From contig OZ244871.1 of assembly GCA_965221105.1 (NCBI GenBank), positions 496,001-560,000 on the forward strand: a stretch of 64,000 nt of DNA. The letters run 5' to 3'. The DNA comes from GM7GCV1 sp965221105 (GTDB lineage: Bacteria > Pseudomonadota > Gammaproteobacteria > Pseudomonadales > GM7GCV1). Below are positions 6,496 to 15,656 of the stretch, in pieces. The first letter of the stretch is position 1, and each line of letters begins with the position of its first letter. A program made the translations under genes and the position numbers. The notes under the pieces are model-generated. The model was given only the letters and a program-made list of their open reading frames with translations, was not told the origin of the DNA and did not search any database.

Positions 6496-7920
6496 TTATG
6501 CTCCCAGCTGACGTACATCGATAAAATGTCCAGCAACGCCCGCTGCCGCAGCCATTTCCGGACTCACCAGGTGGGTGCGGCCACCGGAGCCCTGCCGCCC
6601 CTCAAAATTGCGATTGGATGTCGACGCACAGCGCTCACCCGGTTCCAGCGTGTCAGCATTCATGGCCAGACACATCGAACACCCCGGCTCGCGCCACTCA
6701 AACCCAGCCTCAATAAATATCCGGTCCAACCCTTCCGCCTCCGCCTGCTGTTTCACCCTGCCCGACCCGGGCACGACCAGTGCCAGCTTGACCGAAGCGG
6801 CCTTATGCCGACCCTTGACCACGGCTGCTGCAGCCCGCATGTCCTCTATCCGTGAATTTGTGCACGAACCGATAAAGACCTTGTCAATGCTGATATCCTG
6901 GATCGGCGTACCAGCTTCCAGACCCATATAGTCCAGTGCGCGGCTGATCCCACCGCGCTCGGTATCGTTCCTGCCATCATCCACCGAGGGAACCTTGCCA
7001 CTCACAGGCACCACCATCTCAGGCGACGTTCCCCAGGAGACCTGAGGTTCAATGGTGCCGGCGTCCATCTCTACCACCTGGTCGAATGTGGCCCCTTCGT
7101 CAGAGTGCAGTGTCTGCCAGTACGAAACCGCGCACTCCCAGTCATCACCAGTGGGCGCAAAATCGCGGCCGGTCACATAGTCGATCGTCGTCCCGTCAAC
7201 TGCGACCATACCCACGCGTGCTCCGGCTTCGATGGCCATGTTGCAAACCGTCATGCGCCCCTCCATCGACATGTCGCGAAATACCTGACCACCAAATTCA
7301 ATGGCGTACCCCGTGCCACCTGCCGTACCGATCCTGCCGATTATGGCAAGCACCACATCCTTCGGAGTCACGCCTGCTCCAAGCGCGCCGTCAACCCGTA
7401 TCAGCATGTTCTTCATTTTCTTGGTCACCAGCGTCTGGGTCGCCAGAACGTGCTCAACCTCGCTGGTACCTATGCCGCAGGCATAACACCCCAAAGCACC
7501 GTTGGTAGAGGTGTGTGAATCACCGCAGACAACTGTCATGCCGGGCAGTACTGCGCCTGATTCAGGACCGATCACGTGAACGATACCCTGGCGCAGATCG
7601 TCCAGCTTGTATTCGGCTATCCCGAAGCAATCACAGTTGCTGTCGAGCGCCTCAAGCTGTATACGCGAAGTCTCGTCCGACAAGGCCTGATAGCCGCCCG
7701 CCCTTTCCTCCCGCTCCGTGGACACGTTGTGGTCGGGAGTGGCCAGAACTGAATCCACGCGCCAGGGTGTGCGCCCGGCAAGACGCAGACCCTCAAAAGC
7801 CTGGGGTGAGGTGACTTCGTGAATAATATGGCGATCAACGTAGATAAGCGCAGAACCGTCTTCCCGTGATTCCACCAGATGTGTGTCCCACAGTTTGTCG
7901 TAGAGCGTTTGTGCAGCCAT
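6496..7920 (-). CDS. leuC: 3-isopropylmalate dehydratase large subunit
   Basis: LeuC carries the 4Fe-4S cluster that isomerises 2- to 3-isopropylmalate. At 474 aa it is full length. The cluster ligands are visible in VFIGSCTNSR and EPGCSMCLAMN, and the family signatures VCGDSHTSTNGALG and NRNFEGRQG are intact. It is first of the leuCDB unit, transcribed away from a LysR-type gene 141 bp upstream that probably controls it. Confidence 0.97.
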   Translation of the reverse strand: MAAQTLYDKLWDTHLVESREDGSALIYVDRHIIHEVTSPQAFEGLRLAGRTPWRVDSVLATPDHNVSTEREERAGGYQALSDETSRIQLEALDSNCDCFGIAEYKLDDLRQGIVHVIGPESGAVLPGMTVVCGDSHTSTNGALGCYACGIGTSEVEHVLATQTLVTKKMKNMLIRVDGALGAGVTPKDVVLAIIGRIGTAGGTGYAIEFGGQVFRDMSMEGRMTVCNMAIEAGARVGMVAVDGTTIDYVTGRDFAPTGDDWECAVSYWQTLHSDEGATFDQVVEMDAGTIEPQVSWGTSPEMVVPVSGKVPSVDDGRNDTERGGISRALDYMGLEAGTPIQDISIDKVFIGSCTNSRIEDMRAAAAVVKGRHKAASVKLALVVPGSGRVKQQAEAEGLDRIFIEAGFEWREPGCSMCLAMNADTLEPGERCASTSNRNFEGRQGSGGRTHLVSPEMAAAAGVAGHFIDVRQLGA

Positions 7921-8061
7921 GTGTCCAGCCCTGATCGTTCGGGATCGCTATTGTAAACAGGCTGAGTGATAATATAAATTTATATGTTACATATATTGAA
8001 TTCTTTCTTGTTATAGATAGGATGCTCCTAAATGTAACTTTTTGAGCCCCAAAAAGCGCCC
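7921..8061. promoter_or_regulatory. Divergent leuC / lysR control region
   Basis: This 141-bp AT-rich gap separates two divergent genes. It contains a perfect 14-bp palindrome, ATATAAATTTATAT, at 7971-7984. For the rightward LysR gene TTGTAA at 7950-7955 and TATAAA at 7972-7977 are spaced by 16 nt. The palindrome overlaps this -10 element, so it could serve as operator for autorepression and leuC control. The assignment is inference. Confidence 0.45.
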
Positions 8062-8955
8062 TTGGACACCCAGGATCTCAGAGTCTTCATCGCCGTCGCC
8101 GAAAGTGGCAGTTTTTCTGAAGCTGCCGCGCGGGTGCACCTGTCACAACCGGCCGTCAGCAAGCGAATAGCCAATCTTGAGGATCGGTTCGGCTGCCGTC
8201 TCTTTGATCGCATATCACGTCGGATCTTTCTCACCGAAGCGGGTCAGGCGCTGCTGCCCAAAGCCCGTACCATACTGCAGGACATGGAAACGGCGCATCA
8301 GGCAGTACAGTCCCTTCAGGGCGAAGTCAGGGGAAGACTCTCCATCGCTATCAGCCATCATCTTGGGCTGCATCGCCTGCCGCCCGTTTTCAAGGCCTAC
8401 ACCGAGCGCTATCCAGACGTCGATCTTGATGTCGCTTTCAACGACTCTGAGAAAGCCTATGAGGCCGTTCTGCATGGCAGCGTGGAACTGGCAGCAAACA
8501 CGCTGGCTCTGACACCTCAACCCAGGATTACTGAAATTCTGCTGTGGCGCGACCAGATGGTCTTTGTCTGCGCCCCTGACCACCCGCTGGCACAGGTTGA
8601 TACGCCAGGACTCACCGACCTGGCTGGGCACCGGTGTCTGATTCCAGACACTTCGACCTTTACCGGACGGCTGCTGGAAGATGCGTTTGCCCGGGAATCA
8701 CTCAGCCTGAACCCGGTAATGAGTACCAATTTCCTGCAGACCCTGGGTACGATGACTGAAATCGGCTTGGGCTGGAGTCTCCTGCCGGAGACCCTGGTGG
8801 ATGTCAATCTCCTGTGCACGATTCCGGTTCCTGTGCCCATTGAACGCAGACTGGGCATTATCCATCACGCCGGGCGCACTCTATCATCCACCGCCCAGGC
8901 GTTTATCAACGTGTGCACGCAGATGTCCGGGCGGGAACCTGACTCACAGCCCTGA
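8062..8955 (+). CDS. LysR-family transcriptional regulator, probably of leuCDB
   Basis: A 297-aa LysR regulator. Residues 1-60 form the winged helix-turn-helix (DLRVFIAVAESGSFSEAAAR, then HLSQPAVSKRIANLE), and residues from about 88 onward form the effector-binding domain (LSIAISHHLGLHRLPPVF). It starts with TTG at 8062; no upstream ATG is in frame. LysR regulators usually control the divergent neighbour, so control of leucine genes by a pathway intermediate is likely by context. No damage is seen. Confidence 0.9.
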   Translation: MDTQDLRVFIAVAESGSFSEAAARVHLSQPAVSKRIANLEDRFGCRLFDRISRRIFLTEAGQALLPKARTILQDMETAHQAVQSLQGEVRGRLSIAISHHLGLHRLPPVFKAYTERYPDVDLDVAFNDSEKAYEAVLHGSVELAANTLALTPQPRITEILLWRDQMVFVCAPDHPLAQVDTPGLTDLAGHRCLIPDTSTFTGRLLEDAFARESLSLNPVMSTNFLQTLGTMTEIGLGWSLLPETLVDVNLLCTIPVPVPIERRLGIIHHAGRTLSSTAQAFINVCTQMSGREPDSQP

Positions 8956-8972
8956 TTTCCTCAGCACTCACA

Positions 8973-9400
8973 ATGCCTTCTCCTGCCCCTGCAGATGCGC
9001 TTCACCATACTCTTTAGATTCTCAGGCTGATTCGTGGACTGATCTTGCCCGGCCAGGCTACAGCGCTTCTGCACTTCCCAACGGTCCATGATATTGGCCT
9101 GCCCCGGCTGCCCCTCTGGATCGTCCTCGCATCCACCGGCGCGTTCGTTCTGGCAACCCGCACGACCTTGTCGATCTGACGGCAGGTTTCTGAAACAGAG
9201 TTTTTCCTGCGTCTATATGTGGATATTCTGGCGCGGGTACTGTATTTTTCCGGCGCTTCCTATCCCTTGGTCTCCTGTTTTTGGTATCCATCGCCATAGA
9301 CTCGTCCCTGCTGCGCTGGAACTGGCAGCATACAGTCTGCTGCTGTTTTTCCATGTGCCTGTTCATGCCCTTATGAAGCAGGTGCGTTCCGAGGGCGAAC
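8973..9400 (+). pseudogene. Decayed RegB/PrrB-type sensor kinase, membrane domain only
   Basis: Starting from ATG at 8973, one frame gives MPSPAPADALHHTL, a stop, then LRLIRGLILPGQATALL and LPLWIVLASTGAFVL, a second stop, then ETEFFLRLYVDILARVLYF and SGASYPLVS. These are the first transmembrane segments of RegB redox sensor kinases. After a frameshift, LAAYSLLLFFHVPVHAL is a further span. The histidine kinase core is absent. At least two stops and one frameshift make it a pseudogene. It is followed by a RegA remnant. Confidence 0.65.
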
Positions 9401-9465
9401 TCGGGCGGCACCTGTATCGAACTCAGGCTGCCGGTTGGTGAATCGGATTCAAACGGCGATCAACC

Positions 9466-9609
9466 CCTGAAGTATCTGGTCGTTGATGATGATGTCCTGT
9501 GTGCTGACTTATGCAGAACGATGGCACCATCTCGGCTACAGCGAAAGTATTGGGCATGTACCGGCGAACCCTGCAGCGCACACTGCACACAGGTCCGGCG
9601 ACAGACTAG
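9466..9609 (+). pseudogene. Internally deleted RegA/ActR-type response regulator
   Basis: The first 20 codons read KYLVVDDDVL, the receiver start with the acidic pocket. After a frame change, DGTISATAKVLGMYRRTLQR is the Fis-type helix-turn-helix at the C-terminus of RegA proteins. About 100 residues of receiver and linker are missing. Its stop TAG at 9607 overlaps the glpK stop on the other strand. Together with the RegB remnant it shows a lost redox-responsive two-component system. Confidence 0.65.
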
Positions 9610-11096
9610 CTCGCACTTTTGAGCCGCTCAACCGCTCGCTGCCAACCAGCCATAAGCTGTTCACGCTCCGTATCGGCCATGTCGGGCTCAAATCGTCGAT
9701 CACAGGACCAGAGGCTGGCTATTTCATCGAGACTGCCGTACATCCCCGCCTGCAAACCGGCAAGATAGGCCGCACCCAGCGCCGTGGTTTCAGGGACAGA
9801 TGGTCGATCAACACTCAGGTCGAGAATATCCGCCAGAAACTGCATGGCCCAGCTGTTGGCTGCCATGCCACCGTCCACGCGCAATACGGCAGGGCGAGCC
9901 CCATCATTCTTCATGGCACTCAGCAGGTCTCCTGTCTGGTAGCAGACGGCCTCCAGTGCGGCCCTGACCAGATCAGCACGCCCCGTGGCACGAGTCAACC
10001 CGAAGAGTCCACCGCGGGCATCCGGGTCCCAGTGCGGTGCTCCCAATCCGGTAAAGGCCGGCACAAAATAGGTACCCCTGTTGTCCGGCAGGGACTCAGC
10101 CAGCGATTCACTTTCGGCCGCATCGGAGAGAATACCCATTTCGTCCCTCAGCCACTGGATGGCGGTGCCAGCGTTGAATATGGACCCCTCCAGGGCGTAT
10201 GTGACCTCCCCTGCCAGACGATAGGCAACGGTGGTCAACAATTTGCTGGATGACTGCAATGCTTCGTCTCCAGTGTTCAGAACCACGAAACAGCCTGTAC
10301 CATAGGTGCTCTTGATACTCCCTGGAGTGAAGCAGGCCTGGCCAAATGCGGCAGACTGCTGATCGCCGGCAATTCCAAGGATGGGTATTGAGCGGCCGAA
10401 CAGGTCTGCTTCAGTGTCACCAAAGTGGTTTGCGCAGTCATGCACTTCCGGCAGGAGACTGGCTGGCACATTAAAAAAATCCAGCAGCTCTGGATCCCAT
10501 TTCTGGGCATGAATATCAAATAGACTGGTGCGGCTGGCATTGGTGACATCGGTCTTATGACTGCGGCCTCCAGTCAGCCGCCACAGCAAAAAGCTGTCGA
10601 CAGTGCCAAAAGCCAGCTCACCTGCTTCTGCCCTGTGCCTGGCACCCCCTACATTCTCCAGAATCCAGGCTATTTTAGTCGCAGAGAAATAGGGGTCCAG
10701 CAGCAGCCCCGTTCGCAGCGGGATCTGCTCCGCCAGTGGCTGGCCCTGCAACGCCCGGCAGTGGTCAGCGGTTCGCCTGTCCTGCCAGACAATGGCGTTG
10801 TGCAGCGGCTGTCCACTGTCACGAGCCCAGACAGCAGTCGTCTCACGCTGGTTGGTTATACCAATGGCAACGATTTCTCCCTCGCCGGATCTCTCAGCCT
10901 CCGAAAATGCCTGGCGTGCGGTACCCAGTGTAGTCGACCAGATTTCTTCCAGATCATGCTCTACCCGGCCGTCAGCAGGGTAGAGCTGCCTGAATTCCTG
11001 TTGCGCAACAGATCGAACCGCTCCGAGACGATCGAAAACGATGGCACGGCTGCTTGTCGTCCCTTGATCAAGGGCCAGTATCAACGGCTGTTTCAT
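9606..11096 (-). CDS. glpK: Glycerol kinase
   Basis: GlpK phosphorylates glycerol to glycerol 3-phosphate using ATP. The 496-aa protein is full length and shows the FGGY-kinase signatures: ALDQGTTSSRAIVFD at the start, ITNQRETTAVW, GIAGDQQSAAFGQ in the middle and LRVDGGMAANSWAMQF near the end. The start at 11096 gives the family N-terminus; 11 further upstream codons are open but not conserved. It stands alone, with no glpF or glpD in view. Confidence 0.96.
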   Translation of the reverse strand: MKQPLILALDQGTTSSRAIVFDRLGAVRSVAQQEFRQLYPADGRVEHDLEEIWSTTLGTARQAFSEAERSGEGEIVAIGITNQRETTAVWARDSGQPLHNAIVWQDRRTADHCRALQGQPLAEQIPLRTGLLLDPYFSATKIAWILENVGGARHRAEAGELAFGTVDSFLLWRLTGGRSHKTDVTNASRTSLFDIHAQKWDPELLDFFNVPASLLPEVHDCANHFGDTEADLFGRSIPILGIAGDQQSAAFGQACFTPGSIKSTYGTGCFVVLNTGDEALQSSSKLLTTVAYRLAGEVTYALEGSIFNAGTAIQWLRDEMGILSDAAESESLAESLPDNRGTYFVPAFTGLGAPHWDPDARGGLFGLTRATGRADLVRAALEAVCYQTGDLLSAMKNDGARPAVLRVDGGMAANSWAMQFLADILDLSVDRPSVPETTALGAAYLAGLQAGMYGSLDEIASLWSCDRRFEPDMADTEREQLMAGWQRAVERLKSAS

Positions 11097-11794
11097 GGAA
11101 TGTCCCCTGTGCGATAAAAAACCGATCAACCCGTTTCAGGTCAATTCCCCAGCACACTGCACTGTACCCCACTTGCGGCTCAGATGCGCCGGACTGATAC
11201 ATTCCAGAAGCGAGGAAACGGCCAGGAACGGGATGATCACACAACCGGATGACTTTCTGTTGCGATGTTCCAAAAGTGCCCTGGCAGTGCGCCATGAGGA
11301 CATTATCGCGGCCCCCGGCCTCATGAAGACTCGCTGCATCTACTTGAGCAATCAGGCCGAAACACAGTATCTGAAATATCTGCAGGAGCGGCGAGCTGCG
11401 TCAGCATCACCCCTCCCTGAAGTTGCGATCCCGAACTTCGGCACCATCAAAGCCAGCGACAACGGGCAGAATGTGGGTATATTTCGATGGTGGCGTTGTC
11501 ATGGCCGGGGCACAATTCGCAGCGCTGGCGGCAGCCTCGCAATAAAGCGGTTTATGTAGCAAGTACCCATAAGCCATTCTGTAATAGCGTACGCTACCCG
11601 CTAAATGGGCCCCGATCCGGTGGGTATCCATTCCGGGTTAATTGATTTGTTGCTTGAATATCGATCCCAAGAAATTGGTGTTATGGAGAATCAAGATGCT
11701 GTAAGTGAGAAGGATGCAGGAAGAAGATAACGCACAGTTGCCGCTTTTCGGATTGGGACTCATAAAGAACAGAGTGTCTCCCCGCCGTCACCGA
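11097..11794. other. Gene-free stretch between glpK and a lipoprotein remnant
   Basis: About 700 bp without an assignable gene. Open frames on the plus strand (for example 11095-11559) have no ribosome binding site or recognisable motif. The part next to 11096 should carry the glpK promoter, but no clear -35/-10 pair was identified. Confidence 0.35.
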
Positions 11795-12193
11795 TCACCT
11801 GAACTCGCAGAAGAAAACGCTAGTCGGCTTCCGCTTCTCGTCGGATGCAGCACCCCGGAAATCCATATAAAAAGCCGTCTGCCCATCATCTATCTGAAGT
11901 TACAGGTGGTCCTCAAAAATCCAGAGTTGGGTTAGAGCCGACCGTTGATACGTCACCTCAATTTCGCGGCCCTGGAACAGAACGTTGACAGCGGCTAAAT
12001 CGGCATTTGGGACGGGGAGCACAATGTCCGCTCGCTTGTTACGGTACCTAGAATCAGTTTTACTGTCAGCAAAACTCGCAAAGCATTCGTACTGACGCGG
12101 CGTGGAAGCTACCGATGTTGGGCGTTACTGCGCCGATCCACAACTGGCAAACAAAGCAGCAGCCAACCCTGCAACCACCAACAGCTTACGCAT
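11795..12193 (-). pseudogene. Small lipoprotein gene with two in-frame stops
   Basis: One reading frame gives a lipoprotein signal (MRKLLVVAGLAAALFASCGS, lipobox ASC), then stop TAA, then QYECFASFADSKTDSRYRNK and VLPVPNADLAAVNVLFQG, a second TAA after IFEDHL, and finally DDGQTAFYMDFRGAASDE to a TGA at 11795. Frame is conserved across both stops, so these are point nonsense mutations in an otherwise intact 130-codon gene. The family is not recognised. Confidence 0.6.
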
Positions 12194-12380
12194 ATCCCTT
12201 TCCCAAGCCATAAGGCGCGGGGTGGCAGGATGTGGGCTTGAAGCTGTCAACACCTATTGTAATTCCCTTCGGATTTGATGCAGCTCACTTCGAACAACCA
12301 TTTTCTAAAGCTTTTTCTTCGTCCAGAATAGACCCGAACTTTAGCAGATATGTTGTTTATGTGTCGGACATGGTCGATGT

Positions 12381-12662
12381 GTGCTCACCAAATGTGTGAA
12401 ATTCCGGTATCCCCCATTTCGTCCAGGGGTTAGTGGCAACCCTTTCCCGAGGCCCTTTGCGCGCCCGCTCGGCTTCGGTGAATCTTCCCCTCTCATAAAC
12501 GTCTTATGGGGGATTTTCAATTTCCTCGTTGGCTATGTGCTTCTCAGATACGTGGGCTTTTTTGTATTGGGCGTAAATACAGCTACCTATGCTTTTGTCG
12601 CTGGCGGTTTGGTGGTGTCAATTGTTCTGGCTTTGCATTTCGGTAGAGTGCGAAATTCATAA
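12381..12662 (+). CDS. Hypothetical small membrane protein
   Basis: The C-terminal 55 residues contain two hydrophobic segments (NVLWGIFNFLVGYVLLRY, then YAFVAGGLVVSIVLALHF). The N-terminal 35 residues are proline- and arginine-rich and do not look like the same protein, so the true gene may begin near codon 38 or be an N-terminally damaged fragment. No ribosome binding site was seen at the first codon. Not assignable to a family. Confidence 0.35.
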   Translation: MLTKCVKFRYPPFRPGVSGNPFPRPFARPLGFGESSPLINVLWGIFNFLVGYVLLRYVGFFVLGVNTATYAFVAGGLVVSIVLALHFGRVRNS

Positions 12663-12830
12663 CAGGTTGCCTGTGTCAGTTGCTCTGAAAGAACGCCGAC
12701 CTGAGACTGCACACTGTTGGACCGACCTCATGGATGACGCTGCGATTGCAGGGCAAATGCCTTTGACTGCGAAAAACATCTGCTGATGCGCCCATTTCGA
12801 ACGATCGCACTGTATGCCGCATTTCGCTCT

Positions 12831-12875
12831 TTTTATTTGAAATTTCGGAATTTTATTCCGAAATTTCAAATAAAA
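12831..12875. repeat. Perfect 21-bp inverted repeat ending at the start codon
   Basis: The arm 12831-12851 is the exact reverse complement of 12855-12875, with a 3-nt centre TTT. The right arm ends on the A of the ATG that opens the AAA ATPase gene. At 45 bp it is far longer than a typical operator half-site and its AT-rich ends flank a TTCGGAA core. It may act as operator, as an mRNA hairpin hiding the start codon, or as a recombination site. The gene at 20325 has the same arrangement with an unrelated palindrome. Confidence 0.85.
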
Positions 12876-14041
12876 TGGCTATACTCATTCACATGATCGA
12901 AAGAATCAGCTATCTACGGCGACTGTCCGTCGCCCTCGCCCGCTCTCCCGTGACCGCGCTGCTTGGCCCTCGGCAGAGCGGCAAGACGACGCTCGCAAAA
13001 CAGTTTGCACATGGCAGGCAGGCCACTATTTTCGACCTTGAATCCGATCAGGACGCTCGCGCGCTTGCAAATCCGGAACTCACCCTCGGCGAGATCAATG
13101 GCCTTGTCGTGCTTGATGAGGTTCAGCGCATGCCATCGCTCTTTCGCGCTCTTCGCGTACTCGTTGACCGGCCTGAGTCCGACACGCGGTTCTTAATTCT
13201 TGGGAGCGCTTCGCCTGATCTCGTCCGCGGCGCATCGGAATCACTCGCCGGGCGCATCGAATTCGTCGATATCGCCGGTTTCAACCTGCAGGAGGTTGAC
13301 AGTGAGGGCATTCTTTCACTCATGCTACGGGGTGGGTTTCCGCGCTCATACCTCGCACCTTCCAATGCGGACAGCCTCGCATGGCGGCAAGGGTTCATTC
13401 GCACATTTCTTGAGCGCGACATCCCTGACCTTGGCATCAGCGTTCCTCCGGTCGCCATGCGACGATTCTGGACCATGCTCGCGCATTGGCACGGCCGCAC
13501 TTGGAACGCCTCTGAGCTCGGCAGGTCCTTGGGCGCATCGGACAAGACGCTGCGCCGCTACCTCGACTTGCTGACTGGCACGTTCATGATTCGCCAGCTT
13601 GCACCCTGGTATGCCAACGTCAACAAGCGGCAGGTCAAAGCTCCGAAGGTGTACTTCAGAGACTCAGGCCTGCTTCATGCCCTGCTCGGCTTGGACACAC
13701 AGCAAGCCCTTATGGGACATGGGATTGTTGGATTGTCATGGGAAGGCTTCATCATCGAGCAAATTCTCTCGCTCTTGAATCCTCCGTCAGCATGGTTTTG
13801 GGCCGCGCATGCCGGCGGCGAAATCGACCTTATCATCGACCAAGGGGGCAAGCGCATCGGCTTTGAAATGAAGTTCAGCGAAGCGCCGAAAATCGGCAAG
13901 GCGCTCTACAGCGCGGCTAAAATCCTGCATCTTGATCATCTCTATGTCGTCTGCCCGACCCATCGCGCCTATCCGATCAACGAACGCATTAGCGTGTTGC
14001 CAGCGACATCTATTCTCGACCTCGTCGAGAATAGCGAATGA
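12875..14041 (+). CDS. AAA ATPase with DUF4143 domain
   Basis: A 388-aa protein of the AAA_14/DUF4143 group. The Walker A motif is GPRQSGKTTLAKQF near residue 30-45, the Walker B is VVLDEVQRMP near residue 80, and GSASPDL follows as sensor 1. The C-terminal DUF4143 region contains a helix-turn-helix-like stretch (LGASDKTLRRYLDLLTGT) and the PD-(D/E)xK-like pattern GGEIDLIIDQGGKRIGFEMK. Such proteins are common as solitary accessory genes of unknown role. ATG at 12875 or 12893 are both possible. The first overlaps the palindrome; neither has a clear ribosome binding site. Base composition is similar to the surroundings. Confidence 0.85.
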   Translation: MAILIHMIERISYLRRLSVALARSPVTALLGPRQSGKTTLAKQFAHGRQATIFDLESDQDARALANPELTLGEINGLVVLDEVQRMPSLFRALRVLVDRPESDTRFLILGSASPDLVRGASESLAGRIEFVDIAGFNLQEVDSEGILSLMLRGGFPRSYLAPSNADSLAWRQGFIRTFLERDIPDLGISVPPVAMRRFWTMLAHWHGRTWNASELGRSLGASDKTLRRYLDLLTGTFMIRQLAPWYANVNKRQVKAPKVYFRDSGLLHALLGLDTQQALMGHGIVGLSWEGFIIEQILSLLNPPSAWFWAAHAGGEIDLIIDQGGKRIGFEMKFSEAPKIGKALYSAAKILHLDHLYVVCPTHRAYPINERISVLPATSILDLVENSE

Positions 14042-14792
14042 ACCGGCATGAAGGATTGATAACGGGCTGTATAATCAAGCAAAGAAAACGCATTGCGTCA
14101 TAAGGCCATGGGACAGAAGAAGCAACGCGATGTATTTGCTGATATTTCGACAGATGCCTCACCGTTACCGTCCAAAGTTTGACGATACGGTTTGATTGAA
14201 TGCATGGTTTCGATTTTTAATGTAGTCGTGCATGGAAGGGATTGGGGCTGTGAGTTTGCCAGTGCCATCATCCTGCAGGACACCCACATATACGAGCGTC
14301 TGGTATGCATTTTCGTATGGCAACTCCATGTTGCTGCGGGGGGTGTCTTGTAGGCACGTTCTATTGCTTCACGGAGTTTATGCTTTTCAACGCCACGACC
14401 TTTTAAGTGCCGTTACGGTCACCGCATGTACAAGTGGGGTTGGGATCGTTTCGATTCGGCCTATGTAGTATTCTTCTCGTCGCGCTTCTGACCGTTTCTG
14501 TGCTGCATCAAGACTACATGTTTTGAGCTTGCCGTCTACTTGAATGAGTTCTTCGCCTCACAAACGCAGTGCATTTGTGAGATGTTGTGGCCAGCCCATG
14601 GACTCGTTAAGGACGACTTTTTAAAGGTATTTCGTGTCGCAACCGTCTCGTTCCCCCGTGCCAATCTGGATGCCTGAAGGGCAGTGAATGCATGGCTGAT
14701 TTTTCAAATAGCCAGGTCATCAGATAGATGTCGGAATATCTGATGCCGAAAGTCAGACCACGAGGTCAGGACATCTGAACTTGGTGTTTACC
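14042..14792. other. Decayed stretch with fragments on the minus strand
   Basis: No intact gene. On the minus strand short open pieces alternate between frames, for example LIQVDGKLKTCSLDAAQKRS and a 54-codon piece at 14165-14329 (ENAYQTLVYVGVLQDDGTGK and IPSMHDYIKNR), which look like parts of one decayed protein. I do not recognise the family. Confidence 0.4.
14165..14329 (-). pseudogene. C-terminal fragment of an unrecognised protein
   Basis: Fifty-four codons from ATG at 14329 read MELPYENAYQTLVYVGVLQ, then DDGTGKLTAPIPSMHDYIKN and end at TAA. The amino-acid make-up is protein-like and the end looks like a natural C-terminus. Upstream coding pieces in other frames indicate frameshifts. 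No family is assigned. Confidence 0.35.
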
Positions 14793-15180
14793 CTAAATGT
14801 TCGTCGTGGCGATTGATGCCCTGTGGTAATCAGCACCGCGCCAAGTCTGCTGGTTATTCACACCATAGTAGGCGGCATAAGAACCCACACCCAGCACGGC
14901 GACCACTTGCAAGAACTGACGGCGAGACAACAGTAATGGCTGACCTGGCTCCAGCACCTGACTGTTTACACCCTGTTTGGGCAGTGCGCCGAATTTGGCG
15001 GTTACCTGCTGTATGTTTTGCCAAGCCTGTTCGTGTTGCAGGCTTTGTTCGCGCCACTATTGGCAAGCCTGATGATCCTGTTCGGATGCATCATCTGCCC
15101 ATAGCCGCGCCAGCCACGCAGCGGCTTGCTGTAGCAGGATATCTTCCTGGCTATGTTCTTTAGGGCTATCCTCGTTGGGA
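14793..15180 (-). pseudogene. Truncated FecR-type anti-sigma factor remnant
   Basis: The frame carries the DUF4880 N-terminal domain of FecR regulators (AAAWLARLWADDASEQDHQA, then WREQSLQHEQAWQNIQQV) and a following membrane segment (LSRRQFLQVVAVLGVGSYAA). A TAG interrupts it directly after HQACQ, and the frame ends shortly after the membrane span, so the periplasmic FecR domain is lost. It follows a sigma factor remnant and faces away from the TonB receptor at 15657, which it presumably once regulated. Confidence 0.65.
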
Positions 15181-15212
15181 CTATAAGTTTTACTTACCAC
15201 GTCACCGGGTAC

Positions 15213-15345
15213 TCAGCTATTTAGTGCCTGGTAACAGGCCAGTAAACCACGCGCCACATACTTTTCTGCCGAGGACACGGATACCTGCATGTACTCGGCA
15301 ATGGCTTTGTAGCTTATACCATCAAGCTGGCGTAGTGCTCATACC
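15213..15345 (-). pseudogene. C-terminal remnant of a FecI-type ECF sigma factor
   Basis: LRQLDGISYKAIAEYMQVSV followed by SSAEKYVARGLLACYQAL is region 4 of FecI-like sigma factors. Only this end remains. Its upstream boundary coincides with a duplicated ATACCATCAAGCTGG segment (about 15318-15356), suggesting a deletion or slippage joint. The FecR remnant lies immediately downstream. Confidence 0.65.
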
Positions 15346-15363
15346 ATCAAGCTGGGCTAGTTA

Positions 15364-15501
15364 ATGATGAAGGACTTGGCCACTCTCGCGAAAAACCGGG
15401 TCGTGCCCCAGATGCCTGGGGCTAAACCCTTCGATCTGATGGCCAAGCCCACCGAGCTGCAGGCTGAAGCGTTCCGGCTATTGGGCATGCGAATACGGTA
15501 G
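15364..15501 (+). other. Short open frame of uncertain origin
   Basis: Forty-five codons from ATG at 15364 read MMKDLATLAKNRVVPQMPGA, then KPFDLMAKPTELQAEAFRLL and end at TAG. The composition is protein-like and the C-terminal part resembles the tail of some transposases, but this is not secure. It is likely a fragment rather than a gene. Confidence 0.25.
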
Positions 15502-15656
15502 TGTTCTTAGTGCTGGACTGCTAGAAATTGAATTGTGTGAGATAAGTCAAAAGGTCAGCTCGGTCCTCTCGAAGATCATATATGCTAAGAGATGCTCGCC
15601 GCTGATCAAACACCGATTGACTCAGCAAGGTTTCTGGGGTAGCTTTCAGTCTCGCT

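Noticed and set aside
5722..6855. Long plus-strand open frame opposite leuD/leuC
   Set aside because: Antisense to two intact genes and without protein-like features.
9483..10253. Plus-strand open frame opposite glpK
   Set aside because: Antisense to a full-length glycerol kinase; only its first bases contain real coding signal, from the RegA remnant in other frames.
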